The position numbers and the translations under genes were made by a program. Below are positions 39,678 to 52,012 of a stretch of 64,000 nt of DNA, in pieces. Under the pieces are notes generated by a model, which saw only the letters and a list, made by a program, of their open reading frames with translations, was not told the DNA's origin and did no database searches. The stretch lies in assembly GCA_012064415.1 (NCBI GenBank), contig SSNU01000129.1, positions 302,195 through 366,194 on the forward strand, written 5' to 3'. The stretch's first letter is position 1; each line of letters begins with the position of its first letter. Source of the DNA: Gyrodactylus bullatarudis. Its lineage: Eukaryota; Platyhelminthes; Monogenea; Gyrodactylidea; Gyrodactylidae.

Positions 39678-40427
39678 TACAGTTAGACCTGTGACTTATG
39701 AACCAAAAATTACCCTCCTCCCTCTGCCCCTTTTTAATTTAGTTTTCGAAATCATCATCATGATTATGAGTAGGGTTTCTGTATAAACCTTGAATTTTCT
39801 GAGCAAAAATAATAACTTTCATTCTACCAACATTCATTCGAAATAGAATAGAATAGAGAGATACACAACAATGACTCAAAGCTCACCAGAATGATCAAGA
39901 AAATCTCAAAGGTAAGATAAAGACACTTCCTACCCTCCTCATCAAGTAATTTCGACTCCACTTTGGAGAGTATAGACTAAAAAAAGTTTAAAGGTTTTTA
40001 GAATAAGATTTAAGGGTGGGGAAAGGTAGGATGTTTAGAAGAGTATAGTGTAATGAGTAAGTACATCCAGATGGTCACTAGGCTTGTTATTTGTTTGTTT
40101 TTGAGGCGACAAAAAGACCCCCTACTCCGTCACCAAACTTGGGAAAAAGCTATTTTTCGATAAAAATAAATTTTAGTGGAATAATATAAGTTTGGATATC
40201 TTTTGATCCGAATCTATGTACGATCAACCAAGCATAGAGAATTCTTCAGCAAAAAAAGCTCTTTCGAATGAATTTTGGTAGAATGAAAGTTATTATTTTT
40301 GCTCAGAAAATTCAAGGTTTATACAGAAACCCTACTCATAATTATGATGATGATTTCGAAAACTAAATTAAAAAGGGGCAGAGGGAGGAGGGTAATTTTT
40401 GGTTCATAAGTCACAGGTCTAACTGTA
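39678..40427. mobile_element. Tc1/mariner-type MITE with about 165-bp TIRs
   Basis: Bounded by TA dinucleotides. Left end CAGTTAGACCTGTGACTTAT; the right end is its complement. The inverted arms match over about 160-165 bp (for example GAATTTTCTGAGC and its complement) around a 420-bp centre without coding sequence. The CAGT start and TA duplication fit Tc1/mariner. Confidence 0.75.
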
Positions 40428-41526
40428 TGTCAATAAAATGGTATTTTCGAAATTGAAATTTTCATCGGCTGTTATATTACAATTTGATAAACAGTGTTTA
40501 TTAAACACCAATAGTATTAATTATAATTATTCGTAAGCTGAATAGATTGTAAAAAAATTTCTAACTTGTCCTAGGAAAAAAAGTTAAATGCACGCTTAAA
40601 AGTTATGGAATAGCATATGTTTGCATGATTTGTAAATAAATTATGAAAAATCATTACTGTACTGCTAAAATAAGAGATTTTGCTTCAGAAAATAGCCCGA
40701 ATTTGATTTATTGAATTCACCAAATTGGACAGGTTACCGAATTCATTCAATGAAAATACACCATTTGTATCACAAAATTCGTACTACTCTTACAAAATTT
40801 TTTGGGTAATAATAATATAAGAGATGTATTTGCAAATAATATTCTTTTAGTTGTTGGCCATAAAATTATCAAGAAACCTTAAACAAATTGTCGCATTTTT
40901 AAAATTTCCGATTTTGATCTGAGCGGTTTTGTTTACTTTTTCGATTTGGCCCATTTGTGAAACAGCTATCTTCACTATTATTAAATTCTTTTGCTCCAAG
41001 CCTTACAGCTCCCAAAAGAGATCTCAATACTCTATTTTATTGATAAAAAATTCAAATATGAGAGATATTATTGCTATTATAGGTATTGTACCAGACCAAA
41101 TAGCTGAGATGTTTTTGAGCAGAGATTTGTAGAAAATATTTTTTTCGATTATTTTAATCTTTTTGTAATACGACCAAGAACAAACTTTTTAGAACTAAAA
41201 TTCGATAAATAAAATTTTTTAATATTCTAGCTATGTGTGGGTCAATTTGAAATCTAACTTGATGGGGTTTGTCTCATCACATTATGAATCGGACGAGCAA
41301 TTGTCAGTTCCATAACAAGGGTCAAATAACATTCAACTCAAGGTGGCAGATGTTTCGTCGTCATTAGAACCCGTCAGTACACCATAGTTTGCATTTGATT
41401 GTAAAGCAATGCTTCTAACCACCAGTCCACCGCTCAACTTTCCCTTTATGTTCACACGACCAGGTTATTCTTTGTATAATTTTAAATAAGGTATCGCACT
41501 TGTGGTCATCTTTATTGAGTTTAATT

Positions 41527-41749
41527 TTAACCCTTTCGGTGCCGATGGACATATATGTCCATTTTCCAATTTTTTGAACCTTCATAACTATACCAGTTTG
41601 ATAGGTTTCTGGATCAATTAACGTTTAAATTGATGCCCACAATGTGAACTTGCATTAGTAATAATTTTGGCCAAATAACTTGGTATCTTCATAGCTAAAT
41701 TTTGGTTTTTATAAAATTTGTGAAATAGTCTCGGCTCTGAAAGGGTTAA
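41527..41749. mobile_element. piggyBac-type MITE (copy B)
   Basis: Bounded by TTAA at 41,527-41,530 and 41,746-41,749. The left end TTAACCCTTTCGGTGCCGA is followed by the perfect palindrome TGGACATATATGTCCA (41,546-41,561). The body is the reverse complement of copy A with moderate divergence. Confidence 0.85.
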
Positions 41750-41816
41750 TACAGTAAGTGCAGTAACGGTTAGAATATTCATTCTTGTCATTCCTAAAAG
41801 CTATTAATTTTGCCTA

Positions 41817-42071
41817 AGAAAGAAGGTGATGCCAATTAGTAATAAGAAATGTGATAGGGATATTTATGACTCTTACATGTATATCCCAAAGCTGCCCAAT
41901 ATATTACGTGTAAAAACAGAGGGACTTACGCACCGAAAACTGACCAATCAGATTCAAAACCAATATTTTGTACACATTTCCTTTATATAAATCTGGCATG
42001 TATAAGCTGATGAGTATGCCACGAAATAAAAGCGCTGTATTCTTATTACTAATTGGCATCACCTTCTTTCT
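41817..42071. mobile_element. Tc1/mariner-like MITE with 32-bp perfect TIRs
   Basis: The left arm AGAAAGAAGGTGATGCCAAT continues ...TAGTAATAAGAA, and the right arm (to 42,071) is its exact complement. Both sides are flanked by TA. 255 bp and non-coding. Perfect arms imply a recent insertion. Confidence 0.75.
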
Positions 42072-42362
42072 TATGGAAATAACTGTAGCTCAACTAAAAT
42101 CAGAGATCCAAACGTTTCTCTCTCTCTATTAATTTTGCAATTAAAGGCTGTTTTTGATAGTTTATTTGGTTTTTTATACAAAAACCAGCAGCAGTTAAGA
42201 GAGGAAGAAAGCAATGAGATGCAAACAAGCAGATTTCTACTTCATTACCTTAAAGTTCCTAACTGATAGAATCAATCAGAAGATTTTCATAAAATTAGTT
42301 ACATATAATAAATATTTATCAAGCCGGTATATTAGTCTGATGAGAACCGGGTAAATATGAGC

Positions 42363-42401
42363 ATAATTATAATTATAATTATAATTATAATTATAATTAT
42401 T
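42363..42401. repeat. (ATAATT)n microsatellite
   Basis: A run of about six to seven ATAATT units. Confidence 0.9.
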
Positions 42402-45400
42402 AAACATTCACTCTTCTCCTAAATCCTTTCTGATGAATCTTTCTTCAAAATCAAAAGTATTTTTAAATGTTGATCTTGTTATTGCAAGTACGAATAAAAA
42501 ATGAATTAATAGAGTATCTGAAAAAAGTTAACTAGAATTGTTTTTAGGCCGCCTACCCCTGTGTTTGCAAAAAAAAATTAATAGAATATTTTGGATTTTC
42601 ATAGATATTTTACTTAATTTGTACTTTTAGTTGAGAATAAATGACCTAGAAACCAGAATTATAGAATAGTTCAAAAGATGTAATTCTTCCTGGAATTTAT
42701 ATCCATATATTTTTATTAATTCTAACCCATAAAAGACAGATATTAATTTTTTTTGAATCAACACCTTTGGAAATTGCAGAGTTTATGTTTAACATGAAGA
42801 TTTTCTTCAATCTATTAATTTTTTGGAAAATATTCCCGAAAATTTCTTTAATGAAAAATTCATTATGAAGAACCTATCTGAGGATCTCAATTTTATGAAA
42901 ACATATCTAGCCGGTGTATGAGTTGACGTGAATGAATATACCTTTTTCGAAATTAAAATTGAAGCAAAATTCTTAAGTTCTTTGGAGTTACAGCAGATTT
43001 GTCAAAATGCGTTTGTGTAGTAGTCTAAATTAGATTACTGCTTGAGGATTTTGTGAAACTCATTCCCATCCTTGTATCAAGAAAGTTCATATCGAAACCG
43101 CTATAAAATCTCAAGACTTTTCAACTATTTGTTATCTAACAATTTCTGAGACAGACTCTGTTGATTTTCTCATAGAAGGATTTTTTATCCAACTTCATTT
43201 ACATTAAAAATATTTCTATTGAAACATCTTACTTTTATTGAAACACAGTGAATTTTCACATTTTCACAAAAACTCACTTTTTTCCTATGTAAATCACTTG
43301 CTGCACTCTGATGGGTCGATATAAATAATACTTAATTAGGGGGTAAATATTCGTGTTTCAATAAAAATAAGATGTTTACAGAGAAATATTTTACTGTAAA
43401 ACTCATTCGTGTACTCAGAATTTATGTAACTTTCAATCTAATTCAGTTACATAGTACATTAAAACTCAAGAAAAAAGGGAGGCTTCAAAAATTTTAAATG
43501 GCACTTATATGGGACTACTTATTGGATAAAGTTTCTGAGGCTAGCTTTTGGAATTATTACCAGTTTGGGGCATTGAATCTTTTACAATATCAACTATAGC
43601 TTCAGATTTTATTTAAAAAAAGGTAAGCTAAATAATAAATTGCAGTGCAGATATAAATGAAAATAGAAAATGCATTCATCAAATTTTTAAATAAATCAAC
43701 CTGATCTTGTTCTTTTGAGAGATTTATTTTTCAAATTTCTGCAGATGAACACTGTAGTTTGTAATCCTCATCTATAGGGGGATTGATTCGGATGTTTTTG
43801 TATTAAAATTTATCCCTTACAGTTCCGTAATAATAATTGTCTGAAATTTCACCTCCCTCTGGGGAGATCCGTTTCATTATCCTCTGTGTACTATACAACT
43901 GTATTTTAAAATGGATATATATTCAAGAGAGACATTAGGATTAGGGTGGAGTGATAAACTTTTTTCCAAAAAATATTTAAATATATATATATTTCTTGTG
44001 TATATATTTAAACAATGAGCCAATTTGATCAGAAAAATATAAAATTCATTCATTATTCTGTTACTAATTTAAAGAAAAATCCAATATTCCTGTTCTTTTG
44101 AGCGTTTTCATGCAGAAGTTCTGTGGGATATTATTGAAAATTCACTTCCAACTACTGTACTCTTGTTTTGTTTCCCTGTGAAATTCTGAAAAAACTCAAC
44201 TGAAGAGGATTTTCATCAAATTAAACCTTGAGATTCTTTCGAAAATAAAAAAATAAAACGATCTTCAATAAATAAATAAACATTCATTGTCTGATTGTAT
44301 AAAAAACGAAGTTGGCGTTCTAAATCTTTTTTTAAGTGGGTTTTTAGCAGCAATGTGATTTAATAAATTAACAGTTAAATTAGAGAATAATTGCCCGCTC
44401 TCCAAGCTTACTTTGAATCGTGATGGTCTTTTCTCCATAAATTTTAACTTCAAACGCTCATATCTTTCGAAAAAAATATCTTTTTAAATCTTTTCATAAC
44501 TTTATGCTCTTTCTGTAAGAAATTTTTGATTCGCTCAGGGTGCTGATTACTGGTTGAAATGTGACGAAATTCAAAAAATGGCCTAATCTTTTACAGAGCA
44601 AAAGTATTCACCAACAGTTCACGGGCTTATTCTATTGTTCAATCCAAAAAATAAATTTTTCCTGACTTTGCGGAGCTTCTTATGGAAAATTGTAAATTCT
44701 CAACTTGATATCATTTAGCTTTAATTTGTTTAGGTAATTCTGAAAAAGGAGCTCCAAATCTATGTCTATGTGTTAAATTTGGAGCTAGTTTTGTTTCTAA
44801 ATTCTTTTCGTGTATCTTTCCAGAGTTCAAGTTCCGGCTACTCTGTTCACTGCAGTTGACAATGCATTTATATTTTTATGTTTGAAGTACTTGAAAAGAT
44901 TCAGAGCTCTCTTTGATATTTTTATAATTTAGATATAACAAAATACAACTATAATAAAACTGAAGACTCCATTTGGGAATTTCCACATTATATTAATTAG
45001 GTAAAGTTGTAAATTCGATTTATTGCATAAGAGGAATAAGTTTACTAACAACCTAAAAAAGCAATTTATCCTTTGATGCTGTTTCAAAGAAATTAGATTA
45101 CTCTTCACTGTTGAGAAAAAATACTGGAATGAATCAATTGAGAACAACAAAATTAAATTATCATATCATAGAGATTTTGGAAGCTTCACATTGATTGTTT
45201 ATTTACATCTAAGTAGTAACACCAAAATTTCATAGTTTTACAGTAAGATCATATGCTTTCTGACTTAACCATTATTGCAAGAATCCTCTCTTACTATTAT
45301 TTATTGTGCAGAAATGTTCTACAGTGCACTGCGAAACTCATAGATATCAGAAAATAAGACGTATCAAGAGTCGAAATTCATCCATTAGAATTAATTTTTC

Positions 45401-45530
45401 GTAAGGATTTCAAAAATAGAATCAGATTTAACCTTTAGTCATTATTTAAGGCGGGAAATCAAAAGAAATCTCACACCCATCGATGATGCACATTTGAAGA
45501 TCTATTCCTAATGATGTTAATTATTGTAAC
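42402..45530. other. Gene-poor AT-rich region
   Basis: No coding sequence recognised. A diverged end of the fold-back family (CTCAACTTGATATCATTTAGC) occurs near 44,699-44,719. Confidence 0.45.
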
Positions 45531-45978
45531 TTACCGCCTGGTACTGGTGTAAAATATTGGTTTACAGGACTAGTGTACTTATCATCAGACATGAAAGATG
45601 AGTTGCATGACATTTTGAATAGTGGAATGACAGCATGGGTTTTCGTGAAACAAAGTCATTGGGAAACTCAACTATGATTGGCTAAATCATTTGCATGCTC
45701 GAGAGTTCAAACCCCTTCCCTCTGAGTGTTGGGAGTGTCGAATAAGTTACCCATGTAAGCAAGAGGTGACAGAAAAGTTACCACAGGGAATTGACGGTAA
45801 AACTGTGGCTAATGACTAGAAAGTAGCAATACTGAATAGATCTGTTTCCGAGGTAGTCCCTCCACGTTGGGTTGCTCCGGGCAATGTCATGGTATATGTT
45901 TACATATGCTTTGATAGCGAAACTACCAAACCCCTTTACCAATAGGGAAACATTGGTAGATGGCTCTTGCAAAAGAGT

Positions 45979-46565
45979 TGTACTTGTCTAAGACTATGGG
46001 AGCAATCCCTTGTTGAGGGCATGGGTGCGTGGCTTAGTTGGAACAAGTACTGTAGAGAATGTTCTCTCGCAGATAGAGACTTGGTTTGACTTTGTAACGC
46101 TGTACTTACTTAAGGCTATGGGAGCAATCCCTGGCTAAGGGTATGGGTGTGTGGCTTAGTCGATTCAAGTACTGTAGAGAACAAACCCCCTATTCTCTCG
46201 CAGAAAGAGACCTGGAATGGCTTCGTAACGCTGTACTTGCCTAAAACTATGGGAGCAATCCTTTGTGGAGGGTAAGGGTGTGTGGCTTAGCTTGAACAAG
46301 TACTGTAAAGAATATCACCTCTCTCGCAGAAAGAGAACTGTGTGAGCCCTGTAACGCTGTACTTGTCTGAGGTTCTGGGAGCAATCCCTAAGCTAAAGGC
46401 ATGGGTGTGTGGCTAAGTTTATACAGTTACTGCAGAGTAGGCGCCTCCTATCGCAGAAAGAGACTTGGGATGACTTTGTAACGCTGTACTTGTCGGAGAC
46501 TATGGGAGCAATCCCTTGTTGAGGACATGGGTGTGTGGCTTAGTTGGAACAAGTACTGTATAGAA
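45979..46565 (+). repeat. Tandem array of about 125-bp units in the LINE leader
   Basis: Four full units start at 45,979, 46,101, 46,232 and 46,358 (122, 131, 126 and 127 bp), and a partial fifth at 46,485. Each opens TGTACTTG.CT, contains CTATGGGAGCAATCCCT, GGTGTGTGGCTTAG and AAGTACTGTA, then CTCTCGCAGA.AGAGA and GTAACGC. Units are diverged, not identical. Repeated 5' leaders act as promoters in some LINEs; that role is only suggested here. Confidence 0.85.
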
Positions 46566-46971
46566 GGCTGGGTAAACCATGTTGAGGAACTCAGAGGATT
46601 CCTCGAGTGGGGGCTGTTAGTACGTTATGATTGAAGTAGGTAGCGTACTAGCCAGGCCGCACTCTTTTGGTCCGCAAGGATCGTATTGGGATAATAACTG
46701 TATTTGAAAAAGGATTCGCTAGAGTCCCCTTAACACCCAATGTGCAACATGCCCCTAGTCGTAAATGGAAGACTAACGTCGCCCACGGTACCTCGGTATC
46801 ACACCGCTTATTGACTAGGATGGAGAGATGGCTCCCTCGTCCCTGCCGTCTTCCGTACAAATTACGGATACACTTTCCTGCTTCGCTGTGCGTGAGTAGA
46901 GTTTCGCTCCTGTAAGAAACTCGGCTGCAAGTAGATAAACCATAAGGTGACATTGTAGTGGTTCTTCTTAG

Positions 46972-49900
46972 GAAGGGTAGATATCATCGGTTACTGATGT
47001 CGCCACTATAGTGCCTGTAGGGATGGTGGAAATGCTTGTAGTTATCACGGAGACCTCGGTGACCAGGATTGCAGTCCTGGCGCCCTTTTCCCTTATACAC
47101 TTATGATGCCGCAGTCTAATGAAAACGAGTTCGTTAGTACCTCAGCCCTACTGGCGGGTCAAACTGTGTCAGGATGGAGGTCTAGGTGGTGTCCCAGACT
47201 TAGGTCTGTCGCTACCCGGAATGTTCGGACGCTTAATGAGTTCGGACACACAGCGGGAAGGAGAAAGCACGTGGAAGATTGGATGGATAGGTGGAATGTG
47301 GACTTAGTTCTCCTTCAGGAAACTAAGTGCGGTGAAGTGGACGTTGTCTCTGAAAAAGGTCACAGATTGGTAACTTTCTGTGATCCTAAGGAGAGCGGTA
47401 GTGGTGGGGTGGGTGCATTATGTGCCCCCTCCATAGCCAGAGCTGTAAGAGCAGAGAAGGTCTCGGACCGGATTCGGTACTATAATTCATGCTATGTCAA
47501 CTACTATTCTCCAACTGAGGCTAACGGTACACCCGATGAGATGAATAAATTTTATTCTGACCTGAACAGTGCTACCCGAGGTGAGGGGAAACGATTAGTA
47601 GTGGCTGGAGACTTTAACTGTTCAATTGGCTTAAACTGACCTGTGCCCTTTCTAAAAACCAGAGGCTCCCTGTTCCCTTCGGGGATACGGACGAGTCCTC
47701 ATGGTGTCTCTCTTCTGGAGTGGGCTTGCTCTTCGGGGCTAGTCGTTGGAAACTACAGAACGGGAGGCGCTAATTGGAAAAAATTTACGCATATGAGTCC
47801 CTCGGGGCAATTAAGCAATTAAGTAAGAAAGGAGCTTGGCGGCTGCATGCCCTCTATTCGGCCTCGGCTGGATGAGAACTACTTGTGGATGAGCGATCAT
47901 CTTCCGGTAGTAATGCAGTTTAACCATATACAGGGCAGGGCTCAGTCCCAGGTCTCGCATAATATGGAAAGACCGGCGAGGAAGGACACCACTGCGTTCA
48001 ACCTGAGTCCCGAAATACAGTCAAGATACGAGGAGTTACTCCGAGTTGAGATTGAGGGTCTTGGCGCGAACTTCACTTTACTAAGCCTTCTTGAAACCAT
48101 GATTAAGGTGAGACAGGAGGTTTTGCCTCCAAAGCTAGATTATAAAATTACTCCTTGGATTAACACCTCGGAGGTGAGAAATCTAGCGTCTCGCCGGAGA
48201 GATGCCGAAGCTTTACTGACCATGATAAAAACGTTCTGGAGCTAGCGAGGGTTGCACATGAAAGTGGGTTGACCAAAGTCAGAGAGGAGTGGATTGAAGA
48301 CACTTGTGGGCGCATAGCTCGTTCGATGACGCTTAATAGATCAGCGGACGCCTATAAACTCATTAGGTCTCTCAACTTTCACATCTCTGGGATAGATAAT
48401 CAGAAAATTTGTCCCATAAGACCAAGCGAGGCCAGCAGTCACCTCAGCGAAGTCTTTCGTGCGACTGACTTTGAAATAAACCTGAATACCCGATATGAGT
48501 GCGCTAGAAAGGAATGTTATGAGGAAATTACGAGTACTGAGGTCTTCACAGCCATCTGTTGTCTTAATCGAGCCTCCGCACCAGGGGATAGTGAGGTCAG
48601 TTCCTCGGAACTGTACCACATGAAGAGAGACTCTTTACCAGCCACTTAATTCGGCTGTTAACAGATTATGGAATGGAGATGTGATCCCTCGCCAACTGAT
48701 TGACTCGACTATATGTTTGATACACAAGAAGGGAAATAGAATGGATCCGAACAACTACAGGAGTATTTTTCTACTGGAGTCGATCGGGAAAGTTCTATCG
48801 AATATCTTGAAATCGAGGATTGAACGTTGCTTGGGTGGGAACCTGTGTGAATCACAATTCGGGTTTCGGCGTGGTAGATCGACCGCGGATGCTATAGGGA
48901 TCTTGAGGGAACTGCAGGTAAAAGCGCACTCCTAATAAGCATCCTCTGTATGCAGCCATGGTAGACCTCACCAAGGCATTTGACTCCATTCCACATCCCG
49001 TGATAAAGGCTTGTCTCGTCAATAAGGGTATTCATGGCAACTTACTTGATGTGTTGATGCGTTTGCATGACCGTCCTGTGGGTACCATAAAGAACTCTGA
49101 TAGTTCCTTTGTAATGGGCAAAGGCACGAGGCAAGGGTGCGTTCTTGGACCGATTATTTTCAACATTGTGTTTGATGTGCTGTTGGAGGAAAGTTCTTTC
49201 GAACCCTTAGACTTCCAATTATGTGGCTCTAGTGAGCAGATCTCGTTCCTTGCTTATGCGGATGACTTAGTCCTATTAAGTGAGTCACCTGAGAAGCTTG
49301 CCATGAATCTTCGGATTCTGGAACAGAGTTGCATAAGGTTCGGCCTGACAATTAGTGGGTCAAAAACCAAAGTGATGTCGCTTGGCTTCAGGGAAGTGAG
49401 TAACGAAGCGTTGAGTGATGTATGCACATATGAAGCAGTTGATAGCTTTTCTTATCTTGGATCGGTGATATCGTCCTCGGGCGACCTACTGGAAGAGATT
49501 AGAAACAGACTTGTGAAAGGGCGAATAGCCCTGGGATCCATTAGCAGACTCTTGAAGTCTCCGCTACTTAGCAGGAGAGTGAAGGAGGTCCTAGTGGCTC
49601 AGTGTGTAGGAAGCGTACTCACGTATGGTCTACACGCTGTTAATCCCACTACTACACAATTGTCTAAGCTTGAGACTGTCTTGTGTGATGCACGCAGAAT
49701 GATCGCGGGTTATTCACGGTGGGATCGCGTGAGCAATCACACTCTTTTGTAAGCTATTGATGTGCCTACGGTACAGATGATGGTTTCTGATAGGCGTACT
49801 AAACTTCGGAATAGTGTGCTGAAAGGAGAGAGCCCATCTTTAGTCAAGCAAGTCATGGAAGGTAGATTCACTGTCAGACATGGCTCTCAATCATGGTGGA

Positions 49901-51294
49901 CGAAGCGTTACTTCTTAAGATGTACGCTTCAGAGAGGCACAGAGGAGCCCAATCCGTGTACTTCGTGTGACAGAGTATTCAGTAACCGTAATGCTCTGTT
50001 AGTGCACAGGAGAATTCCATACCTATGACCCTACAGTGGAAGTAGGGCGTAGATTCCACTGTGTCATGGCTAACTGTTTTGCCTCCTATGCACGTGGAGG
50101 AGACTTTAACAGACACCTAGAGACCAATCATTCCAGTGCGTTCTTGCCTTCTGCAGCGAGTGCTCCTCCCGACTAAGTGGGCATGGATACGAGGGTTGAT
50201 TTGACCGCAACCTGATCTGATCGTGTCCACGTATGGCCTGAAAGGGACCACGGGGTCACCCAACGAACTCGACGGGGAATCAGACAATGGTACCACAGGG
50301 GGCAGCCAATAGGGAACGCTCTGTGTGGCTGCCTTCGGGTGGCCAAACAGTGGATATTGGTAGGCAGAGCAATCTGTCGATCAAAGTGCTGAACTATGCT
50401 TTCTCGACATTACGAGTGATCTGGCTAGTTTACATGCGAAATTGTAACGTCCGCATGTCACGGTCTACTAGTCGGCTCGGCCATACTGGCGCCTCGCAAT
50501 GTCACCGACGTTACTTTTATTGTCTCTCTGTATATACTCCACACATAGCATAAGGTGACAGAAAAGTTTCCACAAGTAAGCAAGGACACGCGAGGGGTGA
50601 AACCTTATGACCGTTAGTTTACTTGTGCGTATTTTATTAAGTGATAAAATAGTGTGTTGTTTTCTGCTGTATTACGGTCTGGAATACTGACTGGGCAGAT
50701 AGACCTCTATTTCCCGCTAGGATTGCTGTTTCCCACTGATAGAGTGTCTGAAATGATGGCATTGTGGGCTAAGGCGTCCCTGCGTCTGCACCTTGGTAGT
50801 CCTTCCTAGAGGGATGCTTAGGTAAATCTAGTTCGTGGCAACACGCCTCTAGACAAGCCAAACTACCAAAACCGAACCTTTTGACCAGAAGAGGGCCTCC
50901 GGGCAAAATCTGGGAGATGGTGTTGTTTACAGCACTGTCGTTACGATGCAGAGTCGGGTATATCCCCTCTCTGTGACGAAAGCCGCATCGAAGGATGAGG
51001 CCAGTAGACAGCGACCTCCACGTGGTTATCTCCGGATATCCCGTAAGGGAGAACTAACTGCTGTCACCCTCCCCAATTGCTATTAGCGTCGATCCATCCG
51101 GGACGCGGGGATAAAGGGATCTGCGATGGTTTGGCACTGCCGGGGTGATGTGAATGAACACAAAGGTCACAGTACCGGTCGGAAGCCCTGGGTAAAACGG
51201 TGCCCTCACACAGCGGATAAGCCATAACCTCACTGTTTCACGACAGACACTATAGTGGCGACACCAGTAACCGATGGTATCTACCCTTCCCAAT
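46972..51294. repeat. About 50-bp inverted repeat spanning the LINE (46,972-47,021 / 51,245-51,294)
   Basis: GGAAGGGTAGATATCATCGG and CGCCACTATAGTG before the endonuclease recur as near-perfect complement in the 3' region. This implies that part of the 3' region is an inverted piece of the leader. Confidence 0.75.
47103..50174 (+). pseudogene. LINE endonuclease / reverse transcriptase polyprotein, frameshifted
   Basis: The endonuclease part begins with VATRNVRTLNEFGHTAGRR, LVLLQETKCGE and VAGDFNC, continues after a frame change as SLLEWACSSGLVVGN and WKKFTHMSPSGQ, and ends in WMSDHLPVVM (SDH box). The reverse transcriptase has ICLIHKKGNRMDPNNYRSI, FGFRRGRSTADAI, DLTKAFDSIPHP, TRQGCVLGPIIFN and FLAYADDLVLL (catalytic Y-A-D-D). 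A SYLGSVIS thumb follows. After a further frameshift near 50,020 come two C2H2-type fingers, CTSCDRVF...H and FHCVMANC...HLETNH, ending at TAA 50,172-50,174. RTE-like by the endonuclease and thumb; C-terminal double fingers are not usual for RTE. At least four frame breaks. Confidence 0.82.
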
Positions 51295-51466
51295 CATTCC
51301 AGTGCGTTCTTGTCTTCTGCAGCGAGTGCTCCTCCCGAATAAGTGGGCATGGGTACGAGGGTTGATTTGACCGCAGCCTGATCTGATCGTGTCCACGTAT
51401 GGCCTGAAAGGGACCACGGGGTCACCCAACGAACTCGACGGGGAATCAAACAATGGTACCACAGGG
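50133..51466 (+). repeat. About 170-bp direct duplication in the LINE 3' region (50,133-50,300 and 51,297-51,466)
   Basis: Both copies start TCCAGTGCGTTCTTG and run to GGTACCACAGGG with few differences. The first contains the end of the zinc-finger ORF; the second repeats it about 1.16 kb further on. A second pair (about 50,935-51,000 and 51,765-51,830, both with GTCGTTACGATGCAGAGT) follows the same order. Confidence 0.8.
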
Positions 51467-52012
51467 ATGTGATGCGCGAGGGGTGAAACCCTAAGACCGT
51501 TAACTGACCTGTGGTTCTGCTATGTTTCCGAGGCAGTCCCTCCACGTGGGTGCTCTAGTAAACATCAGTTATAGATGGCGGAATCTGCCAAGCCCGTTAC
51601 CAATAGGGAACCCTCTGTGTTTGCTTTCGGCGTTTGTTCCTCGCCAAGGGTAGGCATGGAGGAATTGGTAGACCTTGTAGCTAACCTTGGTGCGCTATAG
51701 GGTCGAAAGAACCCTCGACCAATAGGGGGCCCTGGGCCGAAATTTGGGAGATTATGTCCCGGACATTGTCGTTACGATGCAGAGTAGGATATATCCCCTC
51801 TCTGTAACGAAGGCCGTATCGAAGAATGATTCCGCAATTGACAACGTCGATCTGGATCTGCATCATGTTGGTCAACCTTCCTGTGATGAACAATGGTCCT
51901 CATATATGAATGAGCCAATTTTCCCTTCATTCTTAGTTCCTGTTTCTAATTCTGGGTTGTCTCCAAAATATCCAAAGTTAATCTGAAAATTTTTTTCGTT
52001 GACTTAAACCCT

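Larger units (their letters stand above)
45531..51960 (+). mobile_element. Large GC-richer LINE region (APE-type non-LTR retrotransposon, decayed)
   Basis: Base composition changes abruptly from very AT-rich to roughly even and returns after about 51,960. In order: leader sequence, a tandem array (45,979-46,565), a further leader, apurinic-type endonuclease, reverse transcriptase, C-terminal zinc fingers, and a long 3' region with internal duplications. Leader and 3' region share blocks: GGTGACAGAAAAGTT at 45,764 and 50,553, and TTTCCGAGG[T/C]AGTCCCTCCACG at 45,845 and 51,524. The 3' part may therefore contain the leader of a second, truncated copy. Exact ends were not determined. Confidence 0.7.

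Noticed and set aside
45979..46565. CRISPR-like array or satellite
   Set aside because: Whole units of 122-131 bp repeat without constant repeat/variable spacer structure, and they lie in a LINE leader in a eukaryotic genome.
46648..46953. Overlapping frames on both strands (about 100 and 82 codons)
   Set aside because: No family resemblance; they fall in the LINE leader, where higher GC makes chance frames common.
50287..51545. Several 60-90 codon frames in the LINE 3' region on both strands
   Set aside because: They overlap duplicated and inverted non-coding blocks and show no protein motifs.
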